The notes beneath the pieces are model-generated. The model did not search any database. It saw nothing but the letters and a program-made list of their open reading frames with translations, and was not told where the DNA came from. Made by a program: the position numbers and the translations under genes. Of a DNA stretch of 64,000 nt, positions 9,458 through 20,640 are shown one piece after another (within the stretch, counting starts at the first letter, position 1; the number at the start of each line of letters is the position of its first letter). The stretch comes from Hyphomicrobiales bacterium (GTDB taxonomy: Bacteria > Pseudomonadota > Alphaproteobacteria > Rhizobiales > Rhizobiaceae), in assembly GCA_003577315.1 (NCBI GenBank), contig QEVK01000006.1, positions 60,251-124,250 on the forward strand, read 5' to 3'.

Positions 9458-10873
9458 TCACGTCCGCGTGCCGCCGAGCGTCATGCGGTCCATGCGCAGA
9501 TGCGGCTGGCCGACGCCGACGGGCACGCTCTGCCCCGCCTTGCCGCACAGGCCGATGCCGTTGTCGAGCTTCATGTCGTTGCCGACCATGGAGACGCGGT
9601 GCATGGCGTCCGGCCCGTTGCCGATCAGCATCGCGCCCTTGATCGGCTGCGTCACCCTGCCGTCCTCGATCATGTAGGCCTCGGTGCAGGCGAACACGAA
9701 CTTGCCGCTCGTGATGTCGACCTGCCCGCCGCCGAAGGACACGGCGTAGATGCCGTTCCTGACCGAGGCGATGATCTCCTCGGGCGTGTAGGGGCCTTCG
9801 GTCATGTAGGTGTTGGTCATGCGCGGCATCGGCGCGTGCGCGTAGGATTCGCGCCTGCCATTGCCGGTCGGGCGCATGCCCATCAGCCGCGCGTTCTGCC
9901 GGTCCTGCATGTAGCCGGTGAGCCTGCCGTCCTCGATCAGCACCGTGCGGCTGCTCGCCGTGCCCTCGTCGTCGAGGGTGAGCGAGCCGCGCCGCTCGGC
10001 GATCGTGCCGTCGTCGACCACGCTCACGCCTCGTGCGGCGACCTGCTGGCCCATCAGGCCGGAAAAGGCCGAGGTCTTCTTGCGGTTGAAGTCGCCTTCG
10101 AGCCCGTGGCCGACCGCCTCGTGCAGCATCACGCCGGGCCAGCCCGACGAAAGCACGATGTCGAAGGTGCCGGCGGGCGCCGGCACGGCGCGAAGGTTCA
10201 CCAGCGCCTGCCTGAGCGCCTCCTCGCCCGCATGCTGCCACGCGCCCTCGGCGAGGAAGTCGCCGAAGCCCTTGCGGCCACCCATGCCGTAGGAGCCGGT
10301 CTCCTGCCGGTCGCCGTCGCCGACCACGACCGAGACGCTGAGGCGAACCAGCGGCCGCACGTCGCGCGCCACGCGCCCGTCCGGCCGCAGGATCTCGACC
10401 CGCTGCCACGAGGAGGCGAGCGCCGCCGTCACCTGCCGCACGCGCGGGTCCCTCGCGCGCAGCCAGGCGTCGATCTCCTGCAAAAGCTTCGCCTTGGCCT
10501 CGAAGCCGGGTTCCAGGATGGGGTTGGCGTCGCCGTAGAGCGCGCGGTTGGAGCCGGAAGGCGCGTCCGCCAGCGTGCCGGCATGGCCGTGCCGGACGGC
10601 GGCGACGGCGGCCGCCGCGCGCTTCAGCGCGGCTTCGGAAAGCTCGCCCGAATGGGCGTAGCCCGTCGCCTCGCCGGCCACGGCGCGCAGGCCGAAGCCG
10701 CGGTCGGTGTTGAAGTTGGCGGTCTTCAGCTGGCCGTTGTCGAAGACGAGCGATTCGCCCTCGCGGTGCTCGACGAACAACTCGCCGTCGTCGGCCCCGC
10801 CGACCGCCTCGCCCACGATCCGGCGGATCGCGTCTTCCGAAATGTCGAACTCGTCGAGAAGCCTTGCCGCCAC
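9458..10873 (-). CDS. tldD: Metalloprotease TldD
   Basis: TldD pairs with TldE/PmbA to form a zinc protease acting on unfolded peptides, notably in peptide maturation such as microcin B17 and in CcdA turnover. The 471-residue protein has the N-terminal LVFDNGQLKTANFNTDRGFGLRA region, the metal motif MLHEAVGHGLEGD, and the later segments SFGGGQVDI and GKAGQSVPVG typical of the family end. The partner tldE is not in this window. It is followed by cobB on the same strand. Confidence 0.95.
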   Translation of the reverse strand: MAARLLDEFDISEDAIRRIVGEAVGGADDGELFVEHREGESLVFDNGQLKTANFNTDRGFGLRAVAGEATGYAHSGELSEAALKRAAAAVAAVRHGHAGTLADAPSGSNRALYGDANPILEPGFEAKAKLLQEIDAWLRARDPRVRQVTAALASSWQRVEILRPDGRVARDVRPLVRLSVSVVVGDGDRQETGSYGMGGRKGFGDFLAEGAWQHAGEEALRQALVNLRAVPAPAGTFDIVLSSGWPGVMLHEAVGHGLEGDFNRKKTSAFSGLMGQQVAARGVSVVDDGTIAERRGSLTLDDEGTASSRTVLIEDGRLTGYMQDRQNARLMGMRPTGNGRRESYAHAPMPRMTNTYMTEGPYTPEEIIASVRNGIYAVSFGGGQVDITSGKFVFACTEAYMIEDGRVTQPIKGAMLIGNGPDAMHRVSMVGNDMKLDNGIGLCGKAGQSVPVGVGQPHLRMDRMTLGGTRT

Positions 10874-10963
10874 CGCACCGTCCTCGTCCTGATGATATGG
10901 CGACTATATAGTCGGGCGCGGCAAGGCTTGCACCCGCGCAGGAGCGCTTTTCGCGATGCGGAC

Positions 10964-11101
10964 ATGAAGAACCGGCACTGGCCCCCGCTCGGCGCGGCCG
11001 TCGGCGTCGCCGCCGGCGCGCTCTTCGGCTTCGACTATGCGCTCGCCGGGCTCGGCCTCGGGCTGGTCGCCGGCGGCGCGATCATGCTGGCGATGCGGTA
11101 G
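10964..11101 (+). CDS. Small membrane protein (45 residues)
   Basis: A short reading frame divergent from tldD encodes 45 residues: a charged start (MKNRHWP), then two hydrophobic stretches rich in Gly, Ala and Leu with GxxxG-like spacing, ending GGAIMLAMR. This is typical of a small one- or two-span inner-membrane protein. The sequence GAALFGFDYALAGLGLG-like pattern recurs in rhizobial hypothetical proteins as I remember them, but I assign no function. Support is the composition, the ATG and the absence of any competing gene on this stretch. Confidence 0.5.
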   Translation: MKNRHWPPLGAAVGVAAGALFGFDYALAGLGLGLVAGGAIMLAMR

Positions 11102-11113
11102 GGCGGCGGCCGG

Positions 11114-11647
11114 TCAGGGCAGGGCGTCGAAGCCGGCGGAGAAGCCGGAAAGGTCGACGGGGATGCCGATGCCTTCCTCCGGCGTCTGGAAGACGATGAA
11201 GGTGGCGGCGGTGCCGGTCCTGAGCGTGTCGAGCAGCGGCTGCTCGAGAATCACCTCGGCATAGCAGCCGTCCTGGAAGCAGCGCACGAAATAGGCGCGC
11301 CCGATGTCCTTGCCGTCGACGTTGAGGCCGAGCCCGTTGGGCAAAAGCACGCCGAGCGGCGCCAGCACGCGCAGGATCTCGGCGCGGTTGTCGGCCGTGC
11401 GCAGCACGACGACGGAAAGCCCGACCTCCGGCCGGTCCTCCGCCACCACGTTCTGCATCAGCGCGCACTGCTCCGCCGCCGCGCCCCCTGGCGTGTCGCA
11501 GATGACCGACCACGAGCCGTGGGTGGAGCGCACCGTGCCCTGCTGGGCCGCGGCCGGGCCGCACAGGACGAGACCGGCCGCGAGCAGGCCGAACGGGGCG
11601 AGCGCCCGGAACGGAGCCGCCATCGGCGCAATCCAGCGAAGCGTCAT
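11114..11647 (-). CDS. Invasion-associated locus B (IalB) family protein
   Basis: A 177-residue exported protein. The signal peptide (FRALAPFGLLAAGLVLC, cleavage after AAAQ) is followed by the family core: HGSWSVICDTP, EQCALMQNV, the NGLGLNVDGKDIGRAYFVRCFQDGCYAEV stretch with its conserved cysteines, and FIVFQTPEEGIGIPV. IalB was named in Bartonella, where it affects erythrocyte entry, but homologues are general in free-living rhizobia, so no virulence role is implied. The ATG at 11647 has a good GAGAAGG ribosome site; upstream in-frame starts exist. Converges with the small membrane gene. Confidence 0.9.
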   Translation of the reverse strand: MTLRWIAPMAAPFRALAPFGLLAAGLVLCGPAAAQQGTVRSTHGSWSVICDTPGGAAAEQCALMQNVVAEDRPEVGLSVVVLRTADNRAEILRVLAPLGVLLPNGLGLNVDGKDIGRAYFVRCFQDGCYAEVILEQPLLDTLRTGTAATFIVFQTPEEGIGIPVDLSGFSAGFDALP

Positions 11648-11958
11648 GGGTCTCATCCTTCTCAAACCTCGGAACGTGGCGAATCACGCAAATCTACCAT
11701 GGGTGAAGCGCGTGCGCCGAGGCGCGCGCGTGCCGCGCCTGCGCGAGAAATTCGCCGCGAGTTGAGCGAAATCAAGGCACGTGCGCACGTTTCGTGCCGC
11801 GCGCGCAAAAATGCCGCACAAACTTTTTTACGCATTCCTTGCGGTCTGTAGAAGAGTGTGATTTGAACTTGTGCTAGTCGCCCGCCCCTCGTCACCCGTC
11901 GAGGGGCGGCGCGAACGCGATTTTCGTCGTGAATTCGACCGGGGAGATGACGAGGGTG

Positions 11959-12855
11959 ATGAAGAAGTTCCTTGCTGGCGTGGCCGCCATTTCGCCGCTT
12001 CTGGCCGCCGCCAGCGCGTTCGCGGCGCAGCCGACGCCCTGGCAGCTCGGCCTCCAGCCGGCGGCGACCACCATCATGGAGGAAATCCGCTGGTTCGAGC
12101 GCTACACGCTGTGGTTCATCGTGCCGATCACGCTGCTCGTCATGGTGCTTCTGGCCTGGTGCATCGTGAAGTATCGCGCCGGCTCCAACCCGGTGCCCTC
12201 GCGCACCAGCCACAACACCGCGATCGAGGTGATCTGGACCGTCGGCCCGGTGATCGTGCTCCTGTTCATCGCCGTGCCCTCCTTCCAGCTCCTGACGGCG
12301 CAGTATACGCCCACCGAGGAGCCGGCGCTGACGATCAAGGCGACCGGCGTGCAGTGGAGCTGGGAGTATGAATACCAGGACGGCGAGGACGCCTCGGCGC
12401 CGCTGTCCTTCTCCTCCTTCCTGCTCAGGGACGAGGACCGCGCCGCCGCCGGCAAGGAGGACAGGAGCGAGTATCCGCGCCTGCTCGCCGTCGACAACGA
12501 GCTGGTCGTGCCGGTCGACACCACCGTGCGCGTGCTGGTCACCGCCAGCGACGTGATCCACGCCTTCGCCATGCCGGCCTTCGGCATCAAGGTCGACGCG
12601 GTTCCCGGCCGCCTCAACGAGACCTGGTTCAAGGCCCAGCGCGAGGGCATCTACTACGGCCAGTGCTCGGAGCTGTGCGGCAAGGACCACGCCTTCATGC
12701 CCATCGGCATCCGCGTCGTCAGCCGCGAGCAGTACGACGCCTGGCGCACGGACGCGCAGGCCGGCCTGGACGACGCCAACCGGCCGCTCGCCGCCTCGCT
12801 GGCGGGTCGGGCCATGAACATCGCCGACGCCGGCCGCCAGGCCAGCGCGCAATAA
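11959..12855 (+). CDS. coxB: Cytochrome c oxidase subunit II
   Basis: Subunit II receives electrons from cytochrome c through the CuA centre. The first 25 residues form a signal peptide, followed by two membrane spans (YTLWFIVPITLLVMVLLAW and VIWTVGPVIVLLFIAV). The periplasmic cupredoxin domain has the aromatic VQWSWEYEYQ and the CuA ligands: His in DVIHAFAMPAF, then CSELCGKDHAFM. It opens the oxidase operon; the 311-base gap upstream of this start should hold the promoter. ATG 11959 gives the most typical signal peptide; ATG 11947 and GTG 11929 are in frame. Confidence 0.96.
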   Translation: MKKFLAGVAAISPLLAAASAFAAQPTPWQLGLQPAATTIMEEIRWFERYTLWFIVPITLLVMVLLAWCIVKYRAGSNPVPSRTSHNTAIEVIWTVGPVIVLLFIAVPSFQLLTAQYTPTEEPALTIKATGVQWSWEYEYQDGEDASAPLSFSSFLLRDEDRAAAGKEDRSEYPRLLAVDNELVVPVDTTVRVLVTASDVIHAFAMPAFGIKVDAVPGRLNETWFKAQREGIYYGQCSELCGKDHAFMPIGIRVVSREQYDAWRTDAQAGLDDANRPLAASLAGRAMNIADAGRQASAQ

Positions 12856-14538
<1,683 letters not shown>

Positions 14539-14565
14539 GAAGCCTTCCGCCAAAGCGAACGGAGA

Positions 14566-14598
14566 CCGCCGGCCCCCCCTCTCTCCCGGGGCCGGCGG
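14566..14598 (+). terminator. Strong GC hairpin between ctaD and ctaB
   Basis: An 11-base perfect stem (CCGCCGGCCCC with its complement at 14588-14598) closes on an 11-base pyrimidine loop. It falls between the ctaD stop and the ctaB start. No T run follows, so it may lower transcription into the assembly genes or protect the 3' end of the coxB-ctaD message rather than end transcription fully. Confidence 0.45.
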
Positions 14599-14632
14599 CC
14601 TCGGCCAAACGGAAAGACCGGATCAGGTACGC

Positions 14633-15571
14633 ATGGCCCTTGTTGAGCAGGACAGGTTCGAGGACGCGGGCGTGCGCGTGTCGGAAGCCACGCCCGGGGA
14701 CTATCTCGCGCTCCTGAAGCCGCGGGTGATGTCGCTGGTCGTCTTCACCGCCTTCGTCGGGCTGGTGACGGCGCAGGCGCCGGTCAACCCGATCATCGCC
14801 GTGTTCTCGATCCTGGCGATCGCGGTCGGCGCCGGCGCCTCGGGCGCGCTCAACATGTGGTACGACGCCGACATCGACGCCGTCATGACCCGCACCGCCG
14901 GCCGGCCGGTGCCGGCCGGCCGCGTCGCCCCCGGCGAGGCGCTGGCCTTCGGCCTCGTCCTTTCCGCGCTTTCGGTGATGACGCTCGGCCTCGTGGCCAA
15001 CTGGCTGGCGGCGAGCCTGCTCGCCTTCACCATCTTCTTCTACGCCGTGGTCTACACCATTTGGCTGAAGCGCTGGACGCCGCAGAACATCGTCATCGGC
15101 GGCGCGGCCGGCGCCTTCCCGCCGATGATCGGCTGGGCGGCGGCGACGGGCGAGATCGGCCTGTTCAGCGTGGTGCAGTTCCTCATCATCTTCCTGTGGA
15201 CGCCGCCGCATTTCTGGGCGCTGGCGCTGTTCAAGTCCGGCGACTACGAGCGCGCCGGCGTGCCGATGATGCCCAACGTCGCCGGCGAGGCCTCGACCAA
15301 GCGGCAGATCTTCGCCTATTCGCTGCCGGTCGCCGTCGTCGGCGTGCTGCCGGCGCTGATGGGCGACGCCAGCCTCGCCTACGGCCTGTTTTCGGCCGGG
15401 CTCGGCGCCGGCTTCGTCTGGTACGCCTGGAAGGTGCTGCGCATGCCCGAGAGCGACCGCGGCATGCGCCCGGCCAAGCTTTTGTTCGCCTATTCGGTGT
15501 TCTACCTCTTCGCGATCTTCGCCGCGCTTCTGGCCGACGGCATCATCGCGCGACTGGGAGGATGGTGGTGA
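14633..15571 (+). CDS. ctaB: Heme o synthase (protoheme IX farnesyltransferase)
   Basis: CtaB adds a farnesyl tail to protoheme, the first step toward heme a for the oxidase encoded upstream. The 312-residue integral membrane prenyltransferase has the first aspartate motif in [19 protein letters not shown] and the second region in [12 protein letters not shown], with about eight or nine spans. ATG 14633 gives [13 protein letters not shown], a short cytoplasmic leader before [17 protein letters not shown]. The frame stays open further upstream but that stretch crosses the GC hairpin. Confidence 0.96.
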   Translation: MALVEQDRFEDAGVRVSEATPGDYLALLKPRVMSLVVFTAFVGLVTAQAPVNPIIAVFSILAIAVGAGASGALNMWYDADIDAVMTRTAGRPVPAGRVAPGEALAFGLVLSALSVMTLGLVANWLAASLLAFTIFFYAVVYTIWLKRWTPQNIVIGGAAGAFPPMIGWAAATGEIGLFSVVQFLIIFLWTPPHFWALALFKSGDYERAGVPMMPNVAGEASTKRQIFAYSLPVAVVGVLPALMGDASLAYGLFSAGLGAGFVWYAWKVLRMPESDRGMRPAKLLFAYSVFYLFAIFAALLADGIIARLGGWW

Positions 15572-15576
15572 GTGTC

Positions 15577-15732
15577 ATGGAAGACGATCGCGGGCAATTG
15601 ACCGAAGCGCAGAAGAAGGCGCGCCGCAGCCGCTCGGTCGCCATCGGCCTGGCGCTCGCCGCGCTCGTGGTGCTGTTCTACGTGCTCACCCTGGTCAAGT
15701 TCGGCCCGGCCATCCTCGACCGGCCGATGTGA
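15577..15732 (+). CDS. Small CoxF-like membrane protein of the oxidase operon
   Basis: A 51-residue protein with a charged N-terminus ([20 protein letters not shown]), one membrane span ([20 protein letters not shown]) and a short tail ending in GPAILDRPM. It sits 5 bases after ctaB and 7 before ctaG. Small single-span proteins of this type occupy this exact place in many rhizobial oxidase operons and are annotated CoxF or hypothetical. A role in oxidase assembly is inferred from position only. Confidence 0.75.
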   Translation: MEDDRGQLTEAQKKARRSRSVAIGLALAALVVLFYVLTLVKFGPAILDRPM

Positions 15733-15739
15733 GGCGACG

Positions 15740-16366
15740 ATGAGCCCGACCGACACGCCCGCCCCCGACAGGACCCGACGCTCCAACCGCGTCGTGGCGG
15801 CGGTGTGCCTGTCGTTCTTTGCCGCCATGCTCGGCATGGCCTATGCGGCGGTGCCGCTCTACGACCTGTTCTGCCGCGTCACCGGCTATGGCGGCACCAC
15901 GCAGCGCGTGACGCAGTATTCGCAGACCGTGCTCGACCGCCCGATCACCGTGCGCTTCGACGCCAACGTCGCCGGCGGCCTGCCGTGGGACTTCCGCCCC
16001 GTCGCGCGCGACGTGACGATGCGGATCGGCGAGACCACCCAGGTCAGCTACGAGGCGAGGAACGTCTTCTCGCGCCCGACCTCCGGCCGCGCCTCCTTCA
16101 ACGTCACGCCGCAGCTCGCCGGCGCCTATTTCATGAAGGTGGAGTGCTTCTGCTTCACCGACACCGAGCTCGCGCCCGGCGAGGCGATGGACATGCCGGT
16201 CGTCTTCTATGTCGATCCGGCGATCGTCGACGTGCCGGAGCTGAAGAACATCAACACCATCACCCTTTCCTACACCTTCTTCCCGACCGACAAGGCGAAA
16301 TCCCAGGATTCCGCCGCGGCCGGGAAGGCGGCAGCACCCAATACCGACAGTGAACTCGGGGGATAG
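15740..16366 (+). CDS. ctaG: Cytochrome c oxidase assembly protein CtaG/Cox11
   Basis: Cox11 delivers copper to the CuB site of subunit I. The 208-residue protein has one N-terminal span ([28 protein letters not shown]), then a periplasmic Ig-like domain with the copper-binding CFCF motif in [16 protein letters not shown] and the conserved PVVFYVDP. Its frame ends 1 base before the subunit III start. All three copper and heme assembly activities needed for subunit I are thus encoded next to it. Confidence 0.95.
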   Translation: MSPTDTPAPDRTRRSNRVVAAVCLSFFAAMLGMAYAAVPLYDLFCRVTGYGGTTQRVTQYSQTVLDRPITVRFDANVAGGLPWDFRPVARDVTMRIGETTQVSYEARNVFSRPTSGRASFNVTPQLAGAYFMKVECFCFTDTELAPGEAMDMPVVFYVDPAIVDVPELKNINTITLSYTFFPTDKAKSQDSAAAGKAAAPNTDSELGG

Positions 16367-16367
16367 A

Positions 16368-17249
16368 ATGGCAGACGCCCACGCCAAGCAACACGACTAT
16401 CACATCATCGACCCGAGCCCGTGGCCCGCGCTCGGCGCGGTCGCCGCCTTCGTGCTGGCGGTGGGCGGCATCGGCTGGATGCAGTATCTGAAGGGCAATG
16501 TCGATTTCTCGCTGCTCGGCATTCCGCTCGCCACGCCGTGGCTGTTCTTCATCGGCCTCGCGCTGGTGCTCTACGTCATGTTCGCCTGGTGGTCGGACAC
16601 GATCCGCGAGGCGCATGAGGGCCACCACACGCGGGTGGTGTCGATCCACCTGCGCTACGGCATGATCATGTTCATCGCCTCCGAGGTGATGTTCTTCGCC
16701 GCGTGGTTCTGGGCGTTCTTCGACGCCAGCCTGTTCCCCAACGAAGCGCAGCAGGTTCTGCGCGCCGAGTACACCGGGGGCGTGTGGCCGCCCAAGAGCA
16801 TCGAGGTGCTCGATCCCTTCCACCTGCCGCTCTACAACACCATCATCCTGCTTTTGTCGGGCACGACCATCACCTGGGCGCACCATGCCCTGCTGCACGA
16901 CGACCGCAAGGGGCTGGTGTGGGGCTTGGCCATCACCGTGGCGCTCGGCGTCCTGTTCTCCTTCGTGCAGGTCTACGAGTACGCCCACGCGCCGTTCGCC
17001 TTCAAGCAGTCGATCTATGGCGCGACCTTCTTCATGGCCACCGGCTTCCACGGCTTCCACGTCTTCATCGGCACGGTGTTCCTCATCGTGTGCCTGCTGC
17101 GGGCCATGGCCGGCCACTTCACCCCGAAGCAGCATTTCGGCTTCGAGGCCGCGGCCTGGTACTGGCATTTCGTCGACGTGGTGTGGCTGTTCCTGTTCGC
17201 GGCCATCTATGTCTGGGGCTCGTCCGGCGGCACCATCGCGGCCCATTGA
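16368..17249 (+). CDS. ctaE: Cytochrome c oxidase subunit III
   Basis: Subunit III stabilises the oxidase and supports proton uptake. The 293-residue protein has seven expected spans and family segments WWSDTIREAHEGHHT, RYGMIMFIASEVMFF, FFDASLFP and ATGFHGFHVFIGTVFL. The ATG at 16368 follows a GGGGGATA ribosome region; a GTG at 16350 is in frame but would overlap ctaG. It closes the structural gene set and is followed by a strong hairpin. Confidence 0.96.
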   Translation: MADAHAKQHDYHIIDPSPWPALGAVAAFVLAVGGIGWMQYLKGNVDFSLLGIPLATPWLFFIGLALVLYVMFAWWSDTIREAHEGHHTRVVSIHLRYGMIMFIASEVMFFAAWFWAFFDASLFPNEAQQVLRAEYTGGVWPPKSIEVLDPFHLPLYNTIILLLSGTTITWAHHALLHDDRKGLVWGLAITVALGVLFSFVQVYEYAHAPFAFKQSIYGATFFMATGFHGFHVFIGTVFLIVCLLRAMAGHFTPKQHFGFEAAAWYWHFVDVVWLFLFAAIYVWGSSGGTIAAH

Positions 17250-17278
17250 GGCCGCGGGCCCGGACCGATATCGAAAGG

Positions 17279-17302
17279 GGCGGCCGCGGCGACGCGGCCG
17301 CC
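17279..17302 (+). terminator. Hairpin with flanking A/T after ctaE
   Basis: Nine-base perfect stem (GGCGGCCGC with GCGGCCGCC) around a six-base loop, preceded by AAAG and followed by TTT at 17303-17305. The A/T flanks extend the pairing. It lies between ctaE and the DUF983 gene and is the best intrinsic-terminator candidate in the operon, though only three T residues follow. Confidence 0.5.
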
Positions 17303-17325
17303 TTTGCGCTTGAAGGAAGGACGCG

Positions 17326-17763
17326 ATGGACAAGCCTGGGCACGGCAACGGCGAGCAGGGGGACACCGCCATCTGGGCCCCGGTCGATCCGGTCAGGGCG
17401 GGGCTTTCCGGGCGCTGCCCACGCTGCGGCGAGGGCAGGCTGTTCAGGGGCTTCCTTGCCGTGGGCGAGCGCTGCGGCAACTGCCGGCTCGACTATTCCT
17501 TCGCCGATGCCGGCGACGGCCCGGCCGTGTTCGTCATCCTCATCATCGGCTTCGTCGTGGTGGGGCTGGCGCTGTGGCTGGAGGTCAATCACGGGCCGCC
17601 GCTGTGGCTGCATTTCATGCTGTGGATCCCGCTCACCGTCGTGCTTTCGCTCGCGGCGCTGCGCGCGCTCAAGGGCCTGCTGATCGTGCTGCAATACCGC
17701 AACAAGGCCGCAGAGGGCCGGCTCGAAAGCCAGCTTCGCGAGCGGCCGGGAGGGCGCGAGTGA
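17326..17763 (+). CDS. DUF983 family membrane protein
   Basis: A 145-residue protein with an N-terminal zinc-ribbon-like pair of CxxC motifs (GRCPRCGEG near residue 27 and CGNCRLDYSF near 49), followed by two hydrophobic spans (VFVILIIGFVVVGLALWL and the later LWIPLTVVLSLAAL). DUF983 proteins are found next to oxidase and SURF1 genes across the Alphaproteobacteria. Their biochemical role is not established; the CxxC pairs suggest metal binding. Its stop overlaps the GTG start of the SURF1 gene. Confidence 0.88.
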   Translation: MDKPGHGNGEQGDTAIWAPVDPVRAGLSGRCPRCGEGRLFRGFLAVGERCGNCRLDYSFADAGDGPAVFVILIIGFVVVGLALWLEVNHGPPLWLHFMLWIPLTVVLSLAALRALKGLLIVLQYRNKAAEGRLESQLRERPGGRE

Positions 17764-18509
17764 GCGCGGGCGGCGGCCGGACCCTCGGCGGCGGCGGGGC
17801 GGCGCTGCTCGTCCTGCTCGGCCTTGCGGCGTTCGCCGCGCTGCTTGCGCTCGGCACCTGGCAGGTGCAGCGCCTGCACTGGAAGGAGGGACTGCTCGCC
17901 ACCATCGACGCGCGCGTCGCCTCGCCGCCGCGACCGCTGGCCGACATCGAAATGCTGCTCGCCGATACCGGCGACGTCGACTACCGGCCCGTCGCCGTGG
18001 CGGGCACGTTCCGTCACGAGGGCGAGCGGCATTTCTTCGCCACCCACAAGGGACAGTCCGGCTATTTCGTCTACACGCCGCTCGCGCTCGACGACGGCCG
18101 CCTCGTCTTCGTCAATCGCGGCTTCGTGCCGTTCGACCGCAAGGACCCGGCGACCCGCGCGGAAGGGCAGGTGGCGGGCCGGCAGGAGGTCGCGGGCCTC
18201 GCCCGCAACCGGCTGGACGCCAAGCCCAATTCCTTCATGCCCGACAACGACACGGCCGGGAACGTCTTCTACTGGAAGGATCTCGACGCGATGGCGGCGA
18301 GCGCCGGCGTCGGCGCGCCGGGCGACTATCTGCCCTTCTTCATCGATGCCGGCGACGCGCCCAACCCCGGCGGCCTGCCCGTCGGCGGCGTGACGCTGAT
18401 CGACCTGCCCAACAGCCACCTGCAATATGCGGTGACGTGGTACGGGCTGGCGGCCGCGCTGGCCGGGGTGCTGGGGGCGTGGCTGTGGCGGCGGCGATCG
18501 GCGGCTTGA
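17760..18509 (+). CDS. SURF1 family oxidase assembly protein
   Basis: SURF1 assists heme a insertion into cytochrome c oxidase. The 249-residue protein has the family layout of one span near each end ([24 protein letters not shown] and [16 protein letters not shown]) with a periplasmic domain between. Conserved pieces are [24 protein letters not shown], the [12 protein letters not shown] segment and [17 protein letters not shown] 17760 overlaps the preceding stop in a four-base arrangement, which fixes the start. Confidence 0.92.
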   Translation: MSAGGGRTLGGGGAALLVLLGLAAFAALLALGTWQVQRLHWKEGLLATIDARVASPPRPLADIEMLLADTGDVDYRPVAVAGTFRHEGERHFFATHKGQSGYFVYTPLALDDGRLVFVNRGFVPFDRKDPATRAEGQVAGRQEVAGLARNRLDAKPNSFMPDNDTAGNVFYWKDLDAMAASAGVGAPGDYLPFFIDAGDAPNPGGLPVGGVTLIDLPNSHLQYAVTWYGLAAALAGVLGAWLWRRRSAA

Positions 18510-18649
18510 CAGGCGGCCCCCTCGACCGCCATCTGCGCGGATGACGGCCACGGCGCGGCCCGGCCCGAATCTGCGCGGCGCGGCGCGGCGCAGCGACGGG
18601 CGAGGGGCGGCCTGCGCAACAGGCCATGCCCGGACGAAGGGACGAGACG

Positions 18650-19645
18650 ATGAAACCATCCCTGACGATCAGGCTCTGCGGCCCGCGCGGCTTCTGCGCC
18701 GGGGTCGACCGCGCCATCCAGATCGTCGTTCTGGCGCTGAAGAAATACGGCGCGCCGGTCTATGTCCGCCACGAGATCGTCCACAACCGCTACGTGGTCG
18801 AGGGCCTGCAGGAACGCGGCGCCGTCTTCATCGAGGAACTCTCCGAGATCCCGCCGGACCATGGCGACCGGCCGGTGGTGTTCTCCGCCCATGGCGTGCC
18901 GAAGTCCGTGCCGCGGGACGCCGAGGCGCGCAACCTGTTCTATCTCGACGCCACCTGTCCGCTGGTCTCCAAGGTCCACAAGCAGGCCATGCGCCACCAC
19001 CGCCAGGGCCGCCACGTGCTCCTGATCGGCCATGCCGGCCACCCCGAGGTGATCGGCACCATGGGCCAGCTGCCGGAAGGGGCGGTGACGCTGGTCGAGA
19101 CCGAGGAGGACGCCGCGCGGATCGTCCCGGCGGACCCGGCCGCGCTCGGCTTCGTCACCCAGACGACGCTGTCGGTGGACGACACGGCCGGCATCGTCCG
19201 CGCGCTTCAGGCGCGCTTTCCGGCCATGCAGGCTCCCGCCGCCGAGTCGATCTGCTACGCCACCACCAACCGGCAGGACGCGGTGAAGGAAGCCGCCCCC
19301 GGCACGGACCTGTTCATCGTGGTCGGCGCGCCGAACTCGTCCAACTCCAGGCGGCTGGTCGAGGTGGCGGAACGGGCGGGCGCGCGGCGCGGGCTGCTCG
19401 TGCAGCGCGCCTGCGAGATCGACTGGGGCGAGATCGGCGACATCGCGGTGCTGGGCCTGTCGGCGGGCGCCTCGGCGCCGGAGATCATCGTCGACGAGAT
19501 CATCGATGCCTTCAGGGAAAGGTTCGACGTCAGGGTGGAGCTTGCCGTCACCGCCGAGGAGACCGAGAACTTCCCCGTCAACCGCGCGCTGCGCGACGTC
19601 GAGCTGACCGCCGCCGACATGGCCTTCGTCAACGGGAACGCCTGA
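18650..19645 (+). CDS. ispH: 4-hydroxy-3-methylbut-2-enyl diphosphate reductase
   Basis: IspH is the last MEP-pathway enzyme, reducing HMBPP to IPP and DMAPP with a 4Fe-4S cluster. The three cluster cysteines are visible in [30 protein letters not shown] and [12 protein letters not shown]. Substrate-binding pieces [29 protein letters not shown] and [14 protein letters not shown] are also present. ATG 18650 has a GAAGGGACGAG ribosome region; ATG 18626 is a weaker upstream option. Placement before thrB and rnhA is the common rhizobial order. Confidence 0.96.
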   Translation: MKPSLTIRLCGPRGFCAGVDRAIQIVVLALKKYGAPVYVRHEIVHNRYVVEGLQERGAVFIEELSEIPPDHGDRPVVFSAHGVPKSVPRDAEARNLFYLDATCPLVSKVHKQAMRHHRQGRHVLLIGHAGHPEVIGTMGQLPEGAVTLVETEEDAARIVPADPAALGFVTQTTLSVDDTAGIVRALQARFPAMQAPAAESICYATTNRQDAVKEAAPGTDLFIVVGAPNSSNSRRLVEVAERAGARRGLLVQRACEIDWGEIGDIAVLGLSAGASAPEIIVDEIIDAFRERFDVRVELAVTAEETENFPVNRALRDVELTAADMAFVNGNA

Positions 19646-19661
19646 TTGGGGAACGCCTGAT
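19634..19661 (+). repeat. 13-base direct repeat at the ispH/thrB junction
   Basis: GGGAACGCCTGAT occurs at 19634-19646 and again at 19649-19661. The first copy contains the ispH stop codon and the second contains the first two bases of the thrB start codon. It looks like a small tandem duplication that pushed the two genes 15 bases apart. Confidence 0.8.
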
Positions 19662-20640
19662 GGCCGTCTATACCGACATCACCGAGGTCGAGCTCGGAAC
19701 CTTCCTGCGCGACTACGACATCGGCGAGCTTTTGTCCTACAAGGGCATCGCCGAAGGCACGGAGAACTCCAACTTCATCCTGCATACCGGCGGCCCCGGG
19801 GGCGGCGGCACCTTCATCCTCACCCTCTACGAGAAGCGGGTGGCGCGGGCCGACCTGCCGTTCTTCCTCGGGCTGATGGAGCATCTGGCCCGGCGCGGCG
19901 TGTCGTGCCCGCTGCCGGTGCGCCGCAGCGACGGCGAGGTCATCGGCGAGCTGGCCGGCCGGCCCGCCGCCGTCATCACCTTCCTGGAGGGGATGTGGCC
20001 GCGCCGGCCGACGCCCGCCCATTGCCGCGCCGTGGGCGAGGCGCTGGCGCGCCTGCACGTGGCCGGCGCCGACTTCCCCCTCGTGCGGCCCAACGCCCTG
20101 TCGCTGCCGGGCTGGCGCGCGTTGTGGGACGGCTGCCGCGCCCGCGCCGACGAGGTCGAGGCCGGGGTGGGCGCCGAGGTCGCGGCGGATTTCGCCGCGC
20201 TGGAGGCCGCCTGGCCGCGGGCGCTGCCCGAAGGCGTCATCCATGCCGATCTCTTCCCGGACAACGTCTTCTTCCTCGGCGAGCGACTCTCGGGCCTGAT
20301 CGACTTCTATTTCGCCTGCAACGATTTCCTCGCCTACGACGTGGCGACCTGCCTCAACGCCTGGTGCTTCGAGCGCGACCATGCCTTCAACCTGACCAAG
20401 GGAACGGCGCTGCTCGCCGGCTACCAGAGCGTGCGGCCGCTGACGCCGGCCGAGGCCGGGGCGCTGCCGCTTCTGGCGCGCGGCTCGGCGCTGCGCTTCA
20501 TGCTCACGCGGCTCTACGACTGGCTGCACGGGCCGGACGGCGCGCTGGTCAGGAAGCGCGACCCGCTCGAATATGTGCGCAAGCTGCGCTTCCACCGCGC
20601 CATCGCCTCGGCCGCCGAATATGGCCTGAAGCAGCCATGA
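19660..20640 (+). CDS. thrB: Homoserine kinase (aminoglycoside phosphotransferase fold)
   Basis: This ThrB type phosphorylates homoserine on the way to threonine; thrC, the next enzyme, is at 28197. The 326-residue protein starts with the family N-terminus [22 protein letters not shown] and has [13 protein letters not shown], the [10 protein letters not shown] segment, the catalytic [14 protein letters not shown] and metal-binding [15 protein letters not shown]. The start codon lies in the second copy of a 13-base direct repeat. It overlaps rnhA by four bases. Confidence 0.95.
   Translation: MAVYTDITEVELGTFLRDYDIGELLSYKGIAEGTENSNFILHTGGPGGGGTFILTLYEKRVARADLPFFLGLMEHLARRGVSCPLPVRRSDGEVIGELAGRPAAVITFLEGMWPRRPTPAHCRAVGEALARLHVAGADFPLVRPNALSLPGWRALWDGCRARADEVEAGVGAEVAADFAALEAAWPRALPEGVIHADLFPDNVFFLGERLSGLIDFYFACNDFLAYDVATCLNAWCFERDHAFNLTKGTALLAGYQSVRPLTPAEAGALPLLARGSALRFMLTRLYDWLHGPDGALVRKRDPLEYVRKLRFHRAIASAAEYGLKQP

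Noticed and set aside
11114..11647. IalB as evidence for a Bartonella-like pathogen
   Set aside because: IalB proteins are widespread in environmental rhizobia and the rest of the window shows no virulence genes.
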